Assembly (NCBI GenBank): GCA_013339765.2
Contig: JABSTR010001244.1
Location: 682,001-746,000, forward strand
Reading direction: 5' to 3'
From: Haemaphysalis longicornis
Lineage: Eukaryota > Arthropoda > Arachnida > Ixodida > Ixodidae
DNA: 64,000 nucleotides
Below are positions 23,150 to 35,282 of the stretch, piece after piece. How positions within the stretch are numbered: the stretch's first letter is position 1; each line of letters begins with the position of its first letter. The notes below the pieces were generated by a model. The model was not told the origin of the DNA and ran no database searches. It saw only the letters and a list, made by a program, of their open reading frames with translations. Both the position numbers and the translations under genes were made by a program.

Positions 23150-26100
23150 CGCGGGACATTTCTTTTTAGATTGTCAAGCAAATTACAGAATCGCACGCAG
23201 CGAACTTCGCTCCCACCTTCAAAAGTCCCCAACGACTCACCGATTGGCAACATAAGCTAGAAAAACCCACCCAAAGCCTGCACGAAACTATTCACTCTAG
23301 CCACCCTACAAAAAAAAAAAAAAAAATGAAACGTCAGCCTCACCATGACTACGGACAGTGGAGATGCAATCACCATCTGCCAGTGTGCCTGTTGCTCCCT
23401 GAATGGCAAACGAAGTCTACTGGCCCTCCTCGCTGCATCTTCATTACCATATATAATTGCGCTTCAAGAAGCGAACACCCCGAACATCGGACAGCTATCT
23501 TTGTTCACAACGCGCATCCCGCCCAACTGCACCAGCTGGGCCAAGAAATACCCAACACATTTGCGGAACTCGTATCTGCACAGCCCTCCTGTCCAAGTAC
23601 TTACACACTTAATAACATATACAGCCCTCCCAACGGTAGCCTTAACGCAATTGACGACTTTACCACTCCTGCCCTGGCTGCCAAAGGGCGGCTGGCAGTA
23701 ATGAATGAATGAATGAATGAATGAATGAATGAATCCACGAAGGCACACAGAAGACAATGGTTGGTGACTTCAATGCTACGCACTATATATGCATGAGGGT
23801 ACGTCCACGCCTCAAAAAAAAAAAAAAAAAAAAAGGAACGACCTCACTGCGCGCCACACAAAACCATCGTCTTACACTTCAAGACGATATCGCCGTTCTT
23901 ACCACAATTGGCAACAGTGTAAACCGAGACACTATCCCCGACCTCACTTTCAAGAGAAATTGCCAAAATGTGCAATGATTATGCCTGCCGGAAACATTGG
24001 GGAGCGACCACCACAGTATCTCTCTACGACTATACATGAAGAAGAAAACCGCAAAAAGAGGAGTAGCCAAACTAACAAACTGGACTGCTTTCCGCGAAGA
24101 TGTCACCCCGCTCCCGCCCATATATATGGGCGGGAGCGGGGCGACATCTGTCTGTTTGTATACAAACAGACCTAACCCAATGGACACAGGCATTGGGGCA
24201 GCGGGTACAAAAATACACGCAAGAAGTCGCCCTTACTGGGGACACGCCAGCTGCAGACAGACATCTCATAAACATAGGGCAAGCGCGAAGGTGATTGACA
24301 AAGAGATGAAAACACCACGAACGTAATAGAAGGCTTAAAAAGCGTATATCCGTCGTCACCCAACAAGCGCAAGATTATGCCGCCACCTTACAAAGACAAA
24401 ACTGACACTCGTTCTGTGACAAACTCGAAGGCACCTTTAGCACCAAAAAAGCGTGGCACCTGCTTCGCCCAACCGGCTCAACCGGCTCAAGGTTCGACTC
24501 TCCTGACCTGCTTCGCCATCTCCTGGATAGCTCCAACTCTCGAACTCAAGCCAACCACAAGATACTACAGAAACTAATGAGAAACTGTGACCTGCACCCC
24601 AGAGAGCTACTTCGAACTATCCGTAACAAATTAATACTGCTAGTGAGCTTTAACACTGGACAAAGAACTGGAAATAAAAGGCGATACACACGCAGTATGA
24701 GTTCATTAGTTGGTAACCAACTCGCCCAACTTTCCGCTTCAATTATCCGTAACAACCTGTTTGGAACTCCCACAACCGACCCAGCTCCCCCGACCCTGTG
24801 TTACACGGGCCAACCCAGTCAAGAACACGATGCCCCCCTTCACTTTCGAAGAGCTGCAATCAATCCTTGCTAACCTCACTGGTAACGCCGCACCCGGCAA
24901 TGACTAAACACTAACCGCGTTTTTCGCAATAAGGACCGTGAAACATTGGAATCAGTACTTCAGCTATTTAACTGTCATTAGGACGGGGCACACATGCCGG
25001 CACAGTGTAGGCACTCTGAGATAACGCTTATACCGAAACCAAACAAACCTATCTCGTCTACGTCACTACGGCCAATGTATCTGAATTCATGCGTATATAT
25101 GCAAGCTTTTCGAACACCTCGTGCATCAACGATTGGTCAACATTCTTAAAGATCAAAACTTATATCCTCTAAAAATGTTCGGATTGCGACAGAAACTCCC
25201 CGCTCAAGCTGTACTCCTGCAACTGAAGGAACATATCTTAGCCGCACCACCCATAAAGCGATACTAGCACTCGATGTCAAGGGTGCCTTCGACAACGTTA
25301 CCCATAAAGCTCTCCTAGAAAATCTTAACCAGATTCACTGCGCATCCAAAGCTTTCAACTGTGTCAAAGCCTTCCTCAGCAACCGCGCAGCCACTATCAA
25401 ACTTGGGCAGCTTGTGTCAGCGACATTTAATACGCCCGCCAAGGGCACGCCCGAGGGCTCTGTAATTTCTCCTCTACTTTTTAATATTTAGCTTCTGACA
25501 CCTCCCGCAAAACTTCATGCAACGCCAAATCTCAAGCATGCATTCTATGACGATGAGTTAACACTCTGGACAGTGAAAGGTTCCAGCGGGAAGCAGTAAG
25601 ACATTAATTAATTAATTAATCTTTATGTGTACGTGCCCACCAACAGCGCGTGGCCTTAGACGGTGGTGCACAAAATAAAAAAGACGCTCTACAACTAGCG
25701 GTGGAGGAAACGATTTCATACCTTCTTCAACCCAGGGGCCTAACATGTGAACCTTCTAAATCAGCACTTCTCATCCTCAGGGCAAGAACGCGAGGGCGTC
25801 CACTCCCTCGCACTCCGGACCCAGACGTCACAATTTTCGGGCGGCCCATTTTCAAAATGCGAACGCGTCAAATTCTTGGCGTTCCTTTCATCATCACAGT
25901 TCGGGTTCGACCCTGATACCGCAAGTTCACAAAGCTGTGACACAAGTCACTCATATCAAACGCCAAATTCGAGACCAAAAACATGGTCTCATCGAAAGTG
26001 ATACATGCCGATTGGTCTTCTACTTAGCCGGATGACATATGCAACCCCATTCATCGAACTCACACCTGAAGAGATCAAGCTGTACGCGCTCATACGAAAA

Positions 26101-26440
26101 ACATACAAAACGGCCTTAGGCCTCCCCACTTACACCTCCAATGAGAAACTACTCCGGTTGGGGCTACACAACGCTCCTCAAGAACTAATTGAAGCCCAGC
26201 GAAACTCACAACTTCATCGCCTAACACTTACTCCTACAGGGTGGAAGGGGGTTCAAGACATCGGAAGACCGAGCCCGAACACCAACGACCTACCTCAACG
26301 AATCTTTGTGCACATACTTCAGGAACTCAAGGTTGCTCCCGTCCCCAAGCATATGCACCCTGCCTTTAATCGAGGCCGCCGGGAGGCAACGGTCCCCCAG
26401 CTTATGAAGACGACTGGGCTGATGAGTCGTCCGTGAAGAC
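23150..26440 (+). mobile_element. long decayed LINE (endonuclease + reverse transcriptase)
   Basis: In order, with many frameshifts: possible ORF1 end (23160-23300); endonuclease from about 23345 (LNGKRSLLALLAASSLP, IALQEANTPNI, TFAELVSAQPSCPSTY, GDFNAT at about 23763, RLTLQDDIAVLTTIGNSVNR, GSDHHSISLRL at about 23999). The linker runs 24170-24900. RT follows at 25260-25560 (LALDVKGAFDNVTHKALLEN, KGTPEGSVISPLLFNI, HAFYDDELTLWT for YADD). Thumb and downstream blocks run 25680-26440 (LQPRGLTCEPSKSALLI, KTALGLPTYTSNEKLLRLGL). (GAAT)n at 23699-23735, poly-A runs and an AATTAATT tract (25600-25622) interrupt it. No RNase H follows. Dead. Confidence 0.85.
24098..24171. repeat. two abutting palindromes inside the LINE
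   Basis: 24098-24149 is a 52-bp palindrome (left half begins AGATGTCACCCCGCTCCCG) with one mismatched pair. 24150-24171 is a perfect 22-bp palindrome (half-site GTCTGTTTGTA). They interrupt the LINE frame between FREDV and QTDLTQW, residues that would otherwise be nearly contiguous. Confidence 0.9.
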
Positions 26441-26804
26441 GAGTCTCGGCTGACGTGTCCCCGCGCTTGTGTCGCGCGGTGATGTAACCCCGAGCTAGCC
26501 CATCAGGATGGCTAGGTTCCGCTGTCTCACCCTGCGAATGACGCTCCTCGCCGCTTTCTTTCTGCCGACGCACGTCCGGGCTACAGCGGCGGCGTCCGCC
26601 ACTCTAGCCCGGCCGCGGCCGACGCTTCTGCGTTCGGGACGCCGCCTCTGCGAATTCTAGGTAACGGCCGGCAGAATCTCCGGTTTAACTCTTTGTAGAG
26701 TCACGTGTGTGAATTCAAGTGACGTCGCACGGGCCATTGTTGCGGGTGTCGTTTACAGCTTTGCTTTCCAACCACCGTCACAGCGTGGATAGGAGCCATT
26801 TTTT

Positions 26805-27735
26805 TTTTTCGAGCCTTTTGTATTGGCACGTCAGATGGGCTGAGATTAGTTTATTGATAGTGTTATAGAGAACCAGTTCTTCAGGTCTGTCCGTATTGGC
26901 CCATCGCGGTAGGCCCAGCACTTGTTTATAGCATTTCCGTATAATTATGTTTATCTCCTCAGTTTCACGAGCCGAAAGACGGAGGTATGGTATGCTATAA
27001 ATTATTCGGGTAATTATGAAGGCCTGGACAATTCTCGTTATCTCGGCCTCTGTCATACCACAGTTTCTACTAGCGATTTTTTTTTTGCTTAAGTGAATTA
27101 CTTGTCGGTATGTGGACTTGAGTTTTTGAATAGTGATGGTACTGGTTCTTGATTTTTGAAGGTGCAGCCCGAGGATGCGAATGTTGGCAACTTCGGGGAT
27201 GAGATGACCGCCTACTTGGATGGGTGGTTTCTTAGAGCTGCGAACCTTGCTGAGGTGTTTGTGGCCGTCCGGTAGAAGCAACTCCGATTTTTGTCGGGGA
27301 CACTCCAGACTGCAGCTACGGGCGATTTCTTTCCTCTACAAGGGATGCCGCATTTTGTAGTTTTTGGGTTACGGTGGTGATGCTTGATTGCTTCCCAGTA
27401 GTCCAGAGTGTATACAATGCCATCAGCGTAGAGCGCATGCTCCACGCCTCCGACTGTCTGTAGTTGGCCGGGAAGTTTGAGGAGTGGCAGGTTAAACAGC
27501 AGTGGCGACAGCACTGTTCCCTGAGGTGTTCCTCTATCGCCGAGCTGGATTGCGTCGGTAGTGACGTTCCCGATATTAATTTTGGCCGTTCTGTTCGTCA
27601 GGTAGTCCTTCACGTACTTGTAGACTCGTGTGCCACTTCTCGCGGATCGCGGACGCAAGTTCAGGAGGATCGCGGCCTCCTGGACGTTGGAAGCGGACCC
27701 TTCACCCTTCAGTCCCTTCCTTTTGCTCAATAGAT
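26805..27735 (-). mobile_element. LINE RT fragment, truncated at both ends
   Basis: The minus strand reads NVQEAAILLNL, YVKDYLTNRTAKINIGN, RGTPQGTVLSPLLFNL, HALYADGIVYTLD (YADD degraded to YADG), a shift near 27230-27280, then IRILGLHLQ, YRQVIHLSKKKIASRNCGMT and YKQVLGLPRWANT, stopping at RLEKKK beside a T-run (26800-26809, plus strand). It is related to the LINE at 23150-26440 and opposite in orientation. Catalytic loss and shifts show it is inactive. Confidence 0.82.
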
Positions 27736-28213
27736 GTTATCCCTCCTCTTCCTTCTCCTCCTGCTAAGGCCGTTCTGCGAGCTGGTGACTTGGCGGTCAC
27801 CGCGAGGCACGCGCTCACGAGCGCTAGGTTTTTTTTTTGTCTACACCGGACGGCGGCTTAAAGAGCTCTGTTGTTAAAAAAAAGACGTAGAAAGATACAG
27901 ACGGGAACACGCGCTATAGGACGGGGACAAGTGCCTTTCTACATCTGTCTGTGTCACTTTCTTTTTGCGCGCTCGAAGCACGAGTTGTAAGAACTAGGGC
28001 TTGTACGCGATGAAGTTCCAGGTAAAAACTCCTGACGCAAGTTGTTCACAAAGCTCAGGGAAGCCCAAGGGGCAACATACAACAGCTCTCTCGTCTCTCT
28101 AACCTTTTTTCCCCCACATCATTTTCTACAGATTCACTGCCATTCTCTTCGACAAGATATGCGTGCATGGTGTTAACTCCTTGGAGGAGCAGCTATTTCT
28201 CCCGTTTGCGTAC
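27736..28213. other. non-coding, intron side of the PKI exon
   Basis: On the minus strand this lies downstream of the PKI exon donor. I see no second PKI exon here; low-complexity A/T runs occur at 27829-27838 and 28107-28113. Confidence 0.45.
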
Positions 28214-28427
28214 CGCTGCACGAGAGCTTCTGGAAGCTGCAGGGCAGGGACGCGGTGCTGACGTTAGTGGCGCCCTCCTCGAGGATGTCGGGGAGGGCGT
28301 TACGACGCCCCGTGCGGCCCGTCTGCAGGAAGGCGTCGAAGGCCGGCGGGGCGCCACCCGCGGCGCCCCCGTTGCCCGCCGCCGCCGCGCCGCCCGTCGG
28401 GTCCACGGGCTGCTGCTCCACCTCCAT
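28214..28427 (-). CDS. cAMP-dependent protein kinase inhibitor (PKI), first coding exon
   Basis: PKI proteins bind the PKA catalytic subunit as pseudosubstrates and block phosphorylation. The ATG at 28427-28425 (context GAGCATGG) opens 71 residues: MEVEQQPVDPTGG, a Gly/Ala-rich stretch, then FDAFLQTGRTGRRNALPDIL at residues 30-49. Phe30 and Phe33 align with Tyr7/Phe10 of vertebrate PKI-alpha, and RRNA (41-44) is the pseudosubstrate with Ala at the phospho-site. The following LPCSFQKLSC resembles the LP..L..LS block after the core in PKI-beta. A pyrimidine-rich acceptor (TTTTTTCCCTACGTGCAG) starts the exon at 28454; the donor is G|GTACGC after 28214, leaving phase 1. The C-terminal exon was not found. 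A clear Leu-rich export signal is not visible in this exon. GC-rich codons contrast with the surrounding repeats. Confidence 0.82.
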
Positions 28428-28924
28428 GCTCCCCCTCCTCCTTGGTGGACTATGCTGCACGTAGGGAAAAAAGAAACACGCCATCAACCGAGCTCTACGG
28501 ACGCCCAATAAGGCCACACTCAAGGGTGAAACACATGAGCGGAAAACGACGCGTCCGCGCACGCATCTCCGGCTCCGAAAACCGGTTTGATGGCCAGAAG
28601 ACACCCCGATCGGCCGCTTCCGCGTGCACCCAACCTGCTAGATGGTTTGCCGCACCGCGTCGGAAAACCGGATCGCTCGGACGCATGTGTGTCTGCCGCT
28701 TCAATCCGGGAATAATTCTAAAAACGCCCTAAAGTAGGGTATGAAAAAAAAAACGTTTTCTACACTGGGCCATTATCTACGAGGGACAAGCACCGCCTGC
28801 TGCTCCTAAGACGGAACCTCTGTTAAAATATGGAGATATTTTGGCTCACTACAACCAAAGAAGAAGAATATTTCCGGCTCCACATCCAGAGTTATCGAGA
28901 CAAGAAGCGACCAGTTTTTGAGTG

Positions 28925-29277
28925 CAACAAGCAAACTCCCATCCGCATCGCACCCTTGTTCTTGCCATCTACCCTACCGTGCACCCTGCCACCTGTAATT
29001 TCTGCCCCTTATTCAGCACCCCATACCATCAAGTATGGGAGTGCGGACAAACCCCAGGCCTGCCCCCAAACCTTCCCCTCGTACGAGCAGTGGGTGGCCT
29101 GCCTGAAAAGTCTGGACCCTTGGACCCAGCGCATACTGGTGAAGAGGGCCTGGACTGCCAGCCAAGGCCAAGGGCATCCCGGTCCCCCACCGGGCGGGTG
29201 TCCTAACAGCAGCTCCAACGCGTCGAATAGATCCTCCTTCTCCTTGAGGGGAGCGTGCGGGGGCTGCGGAACATTAA
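28925..29277 (+). mobile_element. LINE C-terminal fragment, interrupted by a TTAA element
   Basis: It reads LAIYPTVHPATCNFCPLFST, PYHQVWECG (zinc-knuckle-like C..C...H...C), a shift near 29070, then SYEQWVACLKSLDPWTQRIL and VKRAWTASQGQG, as at the end of RNase H-bearing tick LINEs. The sequence stops at ATTAA and resumes after the inserted element at 30926 (GGTCATGG). Confidence 0.72.
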
Positions 29278-30921
29278 AGGGACACTGAAGTGAATTTGTC
29301 AAGCTCCCGTTTTTGCTTGCACTGTGTAGACTGGCTCAAATTAGCACACTTTTCATCGTTTATTCGGTTGACAAATCGGTAAGTATTTTACAAAGCGCGA
29401 AAGAAGAAAAACTACCATGCGCGGTTTGCGGCGGCCGCACCAACTAAGCTGTGACGTTGCGAGGAGGGGGCACCGTGATTGGACGATGCCCAAGGTTAGC
29501 AATCAAACAAGTTTCGGCTTCGGTTCTGTAAAACAACATGTTTGACATCCGATGGCGTCATTGGATGGGCAGTCTCAATGTCCCAGTAATCGTAGTACCG
29601 CGCTTCTGCCATGTTTTCGGCTGTAAAATGCATAAGATAAGCCTCCCAGGACGGCTTGGAATCGTAGCATTCACTAGCCGAGGCTATACGCAGTGCATGA
29701 ACGCCCTCCGCGTCCCCGCAGACGCACAAATGCATGCGCTTTTCCCCCATATTTGGAGCTTGCCTCACTCATGCCTGTATCGTAAAAAGCGTGTTCGCAC
29801 CAGGCCAAGGGTCTGTTGATTCTGGCCTGTGCCCACTGCCCGCAAGCATTCAGTGCTATGGCAACAGCACGCCAACGAGAACTCGCTAGCGCGCCAGTGC
29901 CAGGCTGCGCGAGTTCTGCGGACTAGTTCGTGGAGCAGTGAACGTTGCGGCCCAAAAAAAGGTGAACTCAGTATAGAAAACATCGGCGAAAAACAAAAAA
30001 GTTACCTTATAAAAAAAAAAAGCTTGTACCCGCGGCGATTCGACTGTGACTGGCAAAACAGTTGTGGATGATATACCTAGCGCTCCAGACAACTACGGCC
30101 CACGGCGACAGCTGCACCGACAATGGAAATATAAGGTATATAATGTATAACCAGTTTACATTTTTATTTAGTTTTAGTATTTCAAGCAGCTTAGGTGACT
30201 ATTTGTTCTATTGTGCTCGTGCACTAAGCGTCCCCCGAGTTTTCACAATAGCTCACGTCTAGCAATTGCATTTCTTAGACGGAAAAGCGTTCGCAGATGC
30301 GTAGTCGTGCTGCTGACCGCTGTGCTTGTTCGCCCAGCGCAAAAAAAGTGCTTCCCGCACCCTAGTTTACGCTGCACGGTAAAAATATCAGTTGATTTTA
30401 TTTTCTTAGTACCTATATTGACTTCGCTGACTCTTCTACCCCTTCAAGAGGCCTTATATTTTCCTACTGGCGTACCAGTCAGCGAAGCGTCGCATGTGCG
30501 CTTGTGCAGCGCTAGCGACCTTGACTTGGAGCTAGATACAGAGTACAAACTAACGAAGTAGAGAAAGGCACATTCTTCCATTTACAAACGTGTTGTGGCT
30601 TAGTTTCAACTGATCGAGCGAATTGCCATGACCCGACGGCGGCCGGCGGACTAAACGTTGGGCCGACTGACTCGGTCGCGGAAGGTCGGCGAGCCGTGCA
30701 GTAGCGCAGCCAATTGCCAGCTCCTCTCCTGCTGACGTCACACGAAAACGCCAAAGAAAATGGGCGAGAGTGCAGAGAGGAGGACAGCATTTTCGAATTG
30801 ATTTTTCTACTAAATAAATTCGCGTAAACGCGCTCAGAGTGGTCGAAACAGGGCCTAGGGACTCCGGACTACAATTTTCGCTCGTAATCCCGCATTGTTT
30901 ACAAATCACTTCAGTGTCCCT
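29278..30921. mobile_element. 1.64-kb non-autonomous element with TTAA target duplication
   Basis: The ends AGGGACACTGAAGTGA (left) and its complement (right) are inverted repeats of about 16 bp. TTAA flanks both (29274-29277, 30922-30925). TTAA duplication is the hallmark of piggyBac-type transposition; the termini differ from classic piggyBac ends, so superfamily is tentative. The interior shows no transposase, only short frames. It is inserted in a LINE fragment. Confidence 0.75.
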
Positions 30922-30925
30922 TTAA

Positions 30926-32579
30926 GGTCATGGTTTCATGAACATCGGAACATAGTACAACATGTCTGCGCTCAACAAGGAACTTGTCCATTCGTTTAAA
31001 AAAGGTCTCCTGCCCGCTCTGCCCTTTCATTCGCCTTTCCCCACACTTCAGCTTTGCGGTTGCGGAAATCCGGTCACCTCGGCAGTGCCGCTGTTGGCCG
31101 ACCCTGAGATGAGCACAGGGAGTAAAGGGCCGCCATGCCGAGATAAAATACAACAAGATGAAAAAGAAAACGCATATGCGATGCACTAAGGATTCTGCTT
31201 TCTAAATATTTTATTTCAAATGGGACAGATGTTATTGAAATAGATTGAGTCGAAATCATTAACTTTTTTTTGTTGTTGTTGCCGATAGTAGGTTCATTTG
31301 ATAGCATCGGGGCTTAGTAGATGAGTAGTGGACGGGGTTGTACCCATGAAGCCAGGTTAAAGTCCTGGATGTAGGCTGGTGCGACGGACAGGACCGTGAA
31401 GCTACCGGATAGTGCGCTTCTCGCTTTGCAATGCATTTCTTGCGGCAGAGCATGTAAACGGTCAATAAAAGAATAAAAAAGAGAGAAAGATTCGGCTGTT
31501 GATCAATGCGCAAGTTATTCGGTCCGAGTTGCAGCGGCAGAGGCCCGCGTGGGACCACTGCAACTAACCTGTGCACGTTTGGCAGAGTAAACGACGAGAG
31601 GTTTCGAGACTCAGAATCCATTCGAAAGACGCAGTGTTCCCGTAATGAAAAGCTAATTGAGACGGCGATATCAAACATTGTTGCTGAGGGGGACCTTCAA
31701 AGGAACGGGACGGCACCGTGAATTATATATAGGGTGAACGCAAAGGCATCTCTTCGCACAGGACGAAGCGAACAACTTGCAGCCGCCGTGCTTGCTGTTC
31801 TTACGTGACTGTCCAGGCCGGAGGGCATCCATATATAGTGTGGGCAGAGTACGCTAGAAGTTCTAGTACACTCTAGTTTGGGTATGCAAGCTTCCTGATG
31901 GCGGCCGTGTCGTTGATGATGATGATTGTTGATGTTTAGTGGCGCAAGGCCAACAAGGGCAAAGAGCGCCAAACAACGAGTTATTTAGTGAGTGATGTAA
32001 CTGCAAATACTAAAACCAGTGAGTAAAAGTAAAAGTGACACGAAACAAAAGACAATGGAGATGGCTGGCGTGGGCCAGGATGATTATGCGTTCTGAACGA
32101 GATCGGAACATATAATGCACTGGATGGGAATGGCGACAAATACGGACTGAACTGTGGACGGCGCCGAAATCTAGTTGGAACTTTTAACCGTTTCATCACG
32201 CAGACCACGTCGCGAACATCTCCATGCAGTTTTTTCTTTCTTGTCCGAAGGGCCCATTTCCGTATACGTAATGGTACAGTAAAACAATGTTTGCACACAG
32301 CAGCATGTTTACAGTTGGAAAACAGTACCCCATTAACTCAATGCGAAACCAAGAAAGAAATTCAAATTAAGTGGAGTTTACATGCAACGACCTTTCCATG
32401 CAGGACTTTTCAACGCCGCGGGGCCAGTCAGTATGGATCGGCATTTGCACCACACACTTAACATTTTTGCACTCTTATCGCATAAAAAAAGTGTAGCATA
32501 AGTGGAATAAGGCTGTTGGAAAATCATTACGCCCTTTTTGGTAGATTTCAACGCCATAATTTGTAGCTTTACACCCTTT
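30926..32579. other. 1.6 kb without a recognisable gene
   Basis: A few bases of the interrupted LINE (30926-30945), then mixed sequence. TATATATAG-like words (31721-31730, 31831-31840) are the only notable features. Confidence 0.45.
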
Positions 32580-32660
32580 CTGTGTCGAAAAAAGGGTGGT
32601 GACCGACTGCAACACCCTCCGTTTTCTGTAGGGTGTTGAAAAGGTGTGAAATGGGTGTAC
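32580..32660. repeat. ACACCCT/AGGGTGT hairpin repeat, copy 1
   Basis: CAACACCCTCCGTTTTCTG followed by TAGGGTGTTG forms a short hairpin, with further CACCC/GGGTG words around it. The same arrangement recurs at 34734-34895, 35283-35345 and 35946-35972, indicating a dispersed fold-back family. Confidence 0.5.
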
Positions 32661-32938
32661 AGTTGCAAAGGAAACAGCGGAGCTGGGGGTCGACCTAGCT
32701 TCTTGCGGTTTTGCTAAGTTTTGCTAGGTTTTGCTAGGATTTGCTACGTTGTGTTCGGTTTTTCGGTATTCTTGCCAGACTAGTGAGGTCAAGTTTAGCC
32801 GAATTTTACACGGCTGTTCCAGTGTCCCCCCCGCACTGACAGCGGATCCCAGGGGGAAACAATTAAGCCAGGTAGACCCCCAGCTCCGAGGTTTCTCCAA
32901 CGTTGCACCACTAGTGCAACCTGCGCCATTCTTTTAAC

Positions 32939-33355
32939 ACGAAAGTGTTTTATTCCGGGATGCACGAAGATTTCACTTACGTCATATCCGTCACGGAAAT
33001 GACGCCAGTACAACGAAGCAAACGGCCTGTAAAGGGTGGACCCCTGTACATAGGGTCTTCTTGCGGGGAAACAACCTTTAGAAGTAAAGAGTACGATTAC
33101 ACTTTGGGTTGTTCGTTTTCGGGTTTTATATTTTAACACGAACGTGTTTTACGTCGGGATACACCCAGATTTCACTGACGTCATATCCATCACGAAAATG
33201 ACGTCAGTACAACTTTGCCGAAGCGACCCACGTCGCTCGCCAAGCACACCCACGAGACAGCCGCCGACCCGCAAATCATGCTCAGCTGCAGATTTCGCTG
33301 CACATTTCACTTTCGTGTTTTACCGATTCCTATGACAGGGGAATCAACCACAGTA
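32939..33355 (+). repeat. composite A+B repeat with CACGAAAGTGTTTTA start (uninterrupted copy)
   Basis: Unit A (32939-33085) and unit B (33134-33355) both open with AACACGAAMGTGTTTTA and share TTTCACTKACGTCATATCC and AAATGACGYCAGTACAA. They are joined by AGTACGATTACACTTTGGG. The same A and B units lie at 57753-57907 and 59752-60027, but there a LINE separates them. No coding evidence; family not recognised. Confidence 0.75.
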
Positions 33356-34733
33356 TTAGTAAAGATGGTCGTGGTTCGTTTCGGTGTCGATCCGGAACCG
33401 GTGTCGATCAGGTCCGGTCCGGTGTCGATCAGGAACCCAATCGCCCGTGCTCCGGTTGATTTGGCAGGGGGCTGGCAGGGCGATGGTGTTGAAGTTCTTG
33501 GAGATGGCGGTCGAATTGACGAACTCGAGGCGTTGGGGTTGATTAAATGAAACGACGAGTTTATATACAGCTATTCACAGTAGGAAAACTGGGTACATGA
33601 GTAATGAAAAGAAAAACTTCGAACTTCAGCTAGACGCTAGCTCCGAGTGCGCACAAATCACTCGAGCTCCTCAACTTCGTCTAACTCTCCTATTCTCGGA
33701 GCGTACACAAACCGCTCGAGAAACGACGGCCGAGATTGTCTCGCCGCAAGATCCGTCTAGTTGCCCGGTACGGCGCTGTACCCTAAACCTCCGACGAGAT
33801 CTTAACCTCTAACGTAGGGGGCTCACAAATCCCAACCTAGCTTCAACGGTCGAGACTACTTGTCCCGCCGGGAACTGCCCAGCTCGGCGCTCAGACCAGA
33901 ACGATTTCCAACGGCCAGGTTCGGCCTTATAAAAACCTCGAGATCACCCTCTCTCGGGAACGCCCCTGTAGCGATCGTACACGCGTAAGGGAGTGCCCAA
34001 ATTCACGTAGACAGCTGTCACTCAGCACGCCACGGAATATTCAATGAGGCGCCGCCATCTTTGGGTCAACGGCACGCTCGCAGACGAGCAGGTGCGCGCG
34101 ACCCCGCGGGGTGAGAGCGAAAGGCGGCGACGGTGCACTGTGCCGGCCGGGCCGCGTTAACAATGGTGTCTCGCGCGGCGCGCGCTTCGACGCGGGTAAT
34201 CCCATCACCTCCGCGCGTCACGTCGACGGTTCCCGGAATCCGGCGGCGCCGTCTGCTTTCTCAATGGGGGATTATCCCTGTGGTATGCGGTGGGCCAGAC
34301 AATCCGTCTCCCGTGCGCGCCGTGACGAATTGGCGACGGCTGCAGCGTAGAGTTCACAGTGCTGAGCCACCAGACAGAGTGGCGGGTTCTCACGCGCCGC
34401 CCGGGCGCTTGGCCCCTGGCCTCATCAGTGGACCTTACAGTTCTTTTTTGCGTTTTTGTCCCGTAAAAAAGACTATCACCTCCGAAATGTTATAGCAAGA
34501 AGTGTGCACGCTTGTGCTCACACTCGAGCAGGCACAAAAGCCGGCTTCACTTTTATAATATCCTTACTGCCGTTGTGCACCCTTTACAGGCGGCGCAGCG
34601 TTTTTCCTTGGCATTATTTTGCTAACGCCACAGGACCAAGCTTAAACAGCTCCGCTGTGAAAAGATTATGCCAATTTGTATTTTAAACACCGTGAGGCAC
34701 AAAACGTCCCCTGCTCGTAGAAAATGTTCAAGT
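33356..34733. other. unassigned sequence, possibly LTR-like
   Basis: GC-rich DNA with no convincing protein. A TATA-like CCTTATAAAAACCTCG (about 33926) and TTTATATACAG (about 33561) hint at promoter or LTR sequence, but I see no matching termini. Confidence 0.3.
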
Positions 34734-34895
34734 CCACCCCTGTAAAAGGGTGTAAAAGACCTCCAAAGTTGGTGGTGTTTTTCACCCTTTTTCTTAGTTT
34801 CCAACACGCTAATTTGTATCTATACACCCATGCGACAAAAGGGTGTTGAGATAATGAACACCCTTCTTGGAGGGTGTTTAAAGGGTGTGAAATAG
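34734..34895. repeat. ACACCCT/AGGGTGT hairpin repeat, copy 2
   Basis: Repeated GGGTGTAAAAG, TTCACCCTTTTTC, AAAAGGGTGTTGAG and ACACCCTTCTTGGAGGGTGT (a perfect local hairpin). Same family as 32580. Confidence 0.55.
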
Positions 34896-35282
34896 GCGTT
34901 TGGTATTTATAAAATTCCATGACTTATTCAACATAATAACTACAGCATTTTTTCCGCACCGCCTCACGATTAAAAAGTTTTTGCGAGTCCGCATGCGGAC
35001 TTGTATAGGCTGACATGAAAATGCATAATTCCAAAATTAGCGCTAAAATATTTGATTTTTATGACAATCTCAGCGACTCTATCAGGGAACGTTTCTCTGC
35101 TGGCTATAAAAGCAAAAAGACCAGATGTGGTTGTAAGGTAAAGTATGTACTCTATCTCCCCGCGCATCCTGTTGGTTTCCTTGCTCAGCTCATTTGCGGC
35201 CCAGGGGTGAGTTGTGCGTGTTGAATGTGTCTGTACGTCGTGCTGCGCGCTCAGCCCATCCACATTGTCACGCGTGGCTACG

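Noticed and set aside
23326..24193. Separate small genes over the endonuclease region
   Set aside because: The overlapping short ORFs are frameshifted pieces of one LINE endonuclease (IALQEANTPNI, GDFNA, GSDHH in order).
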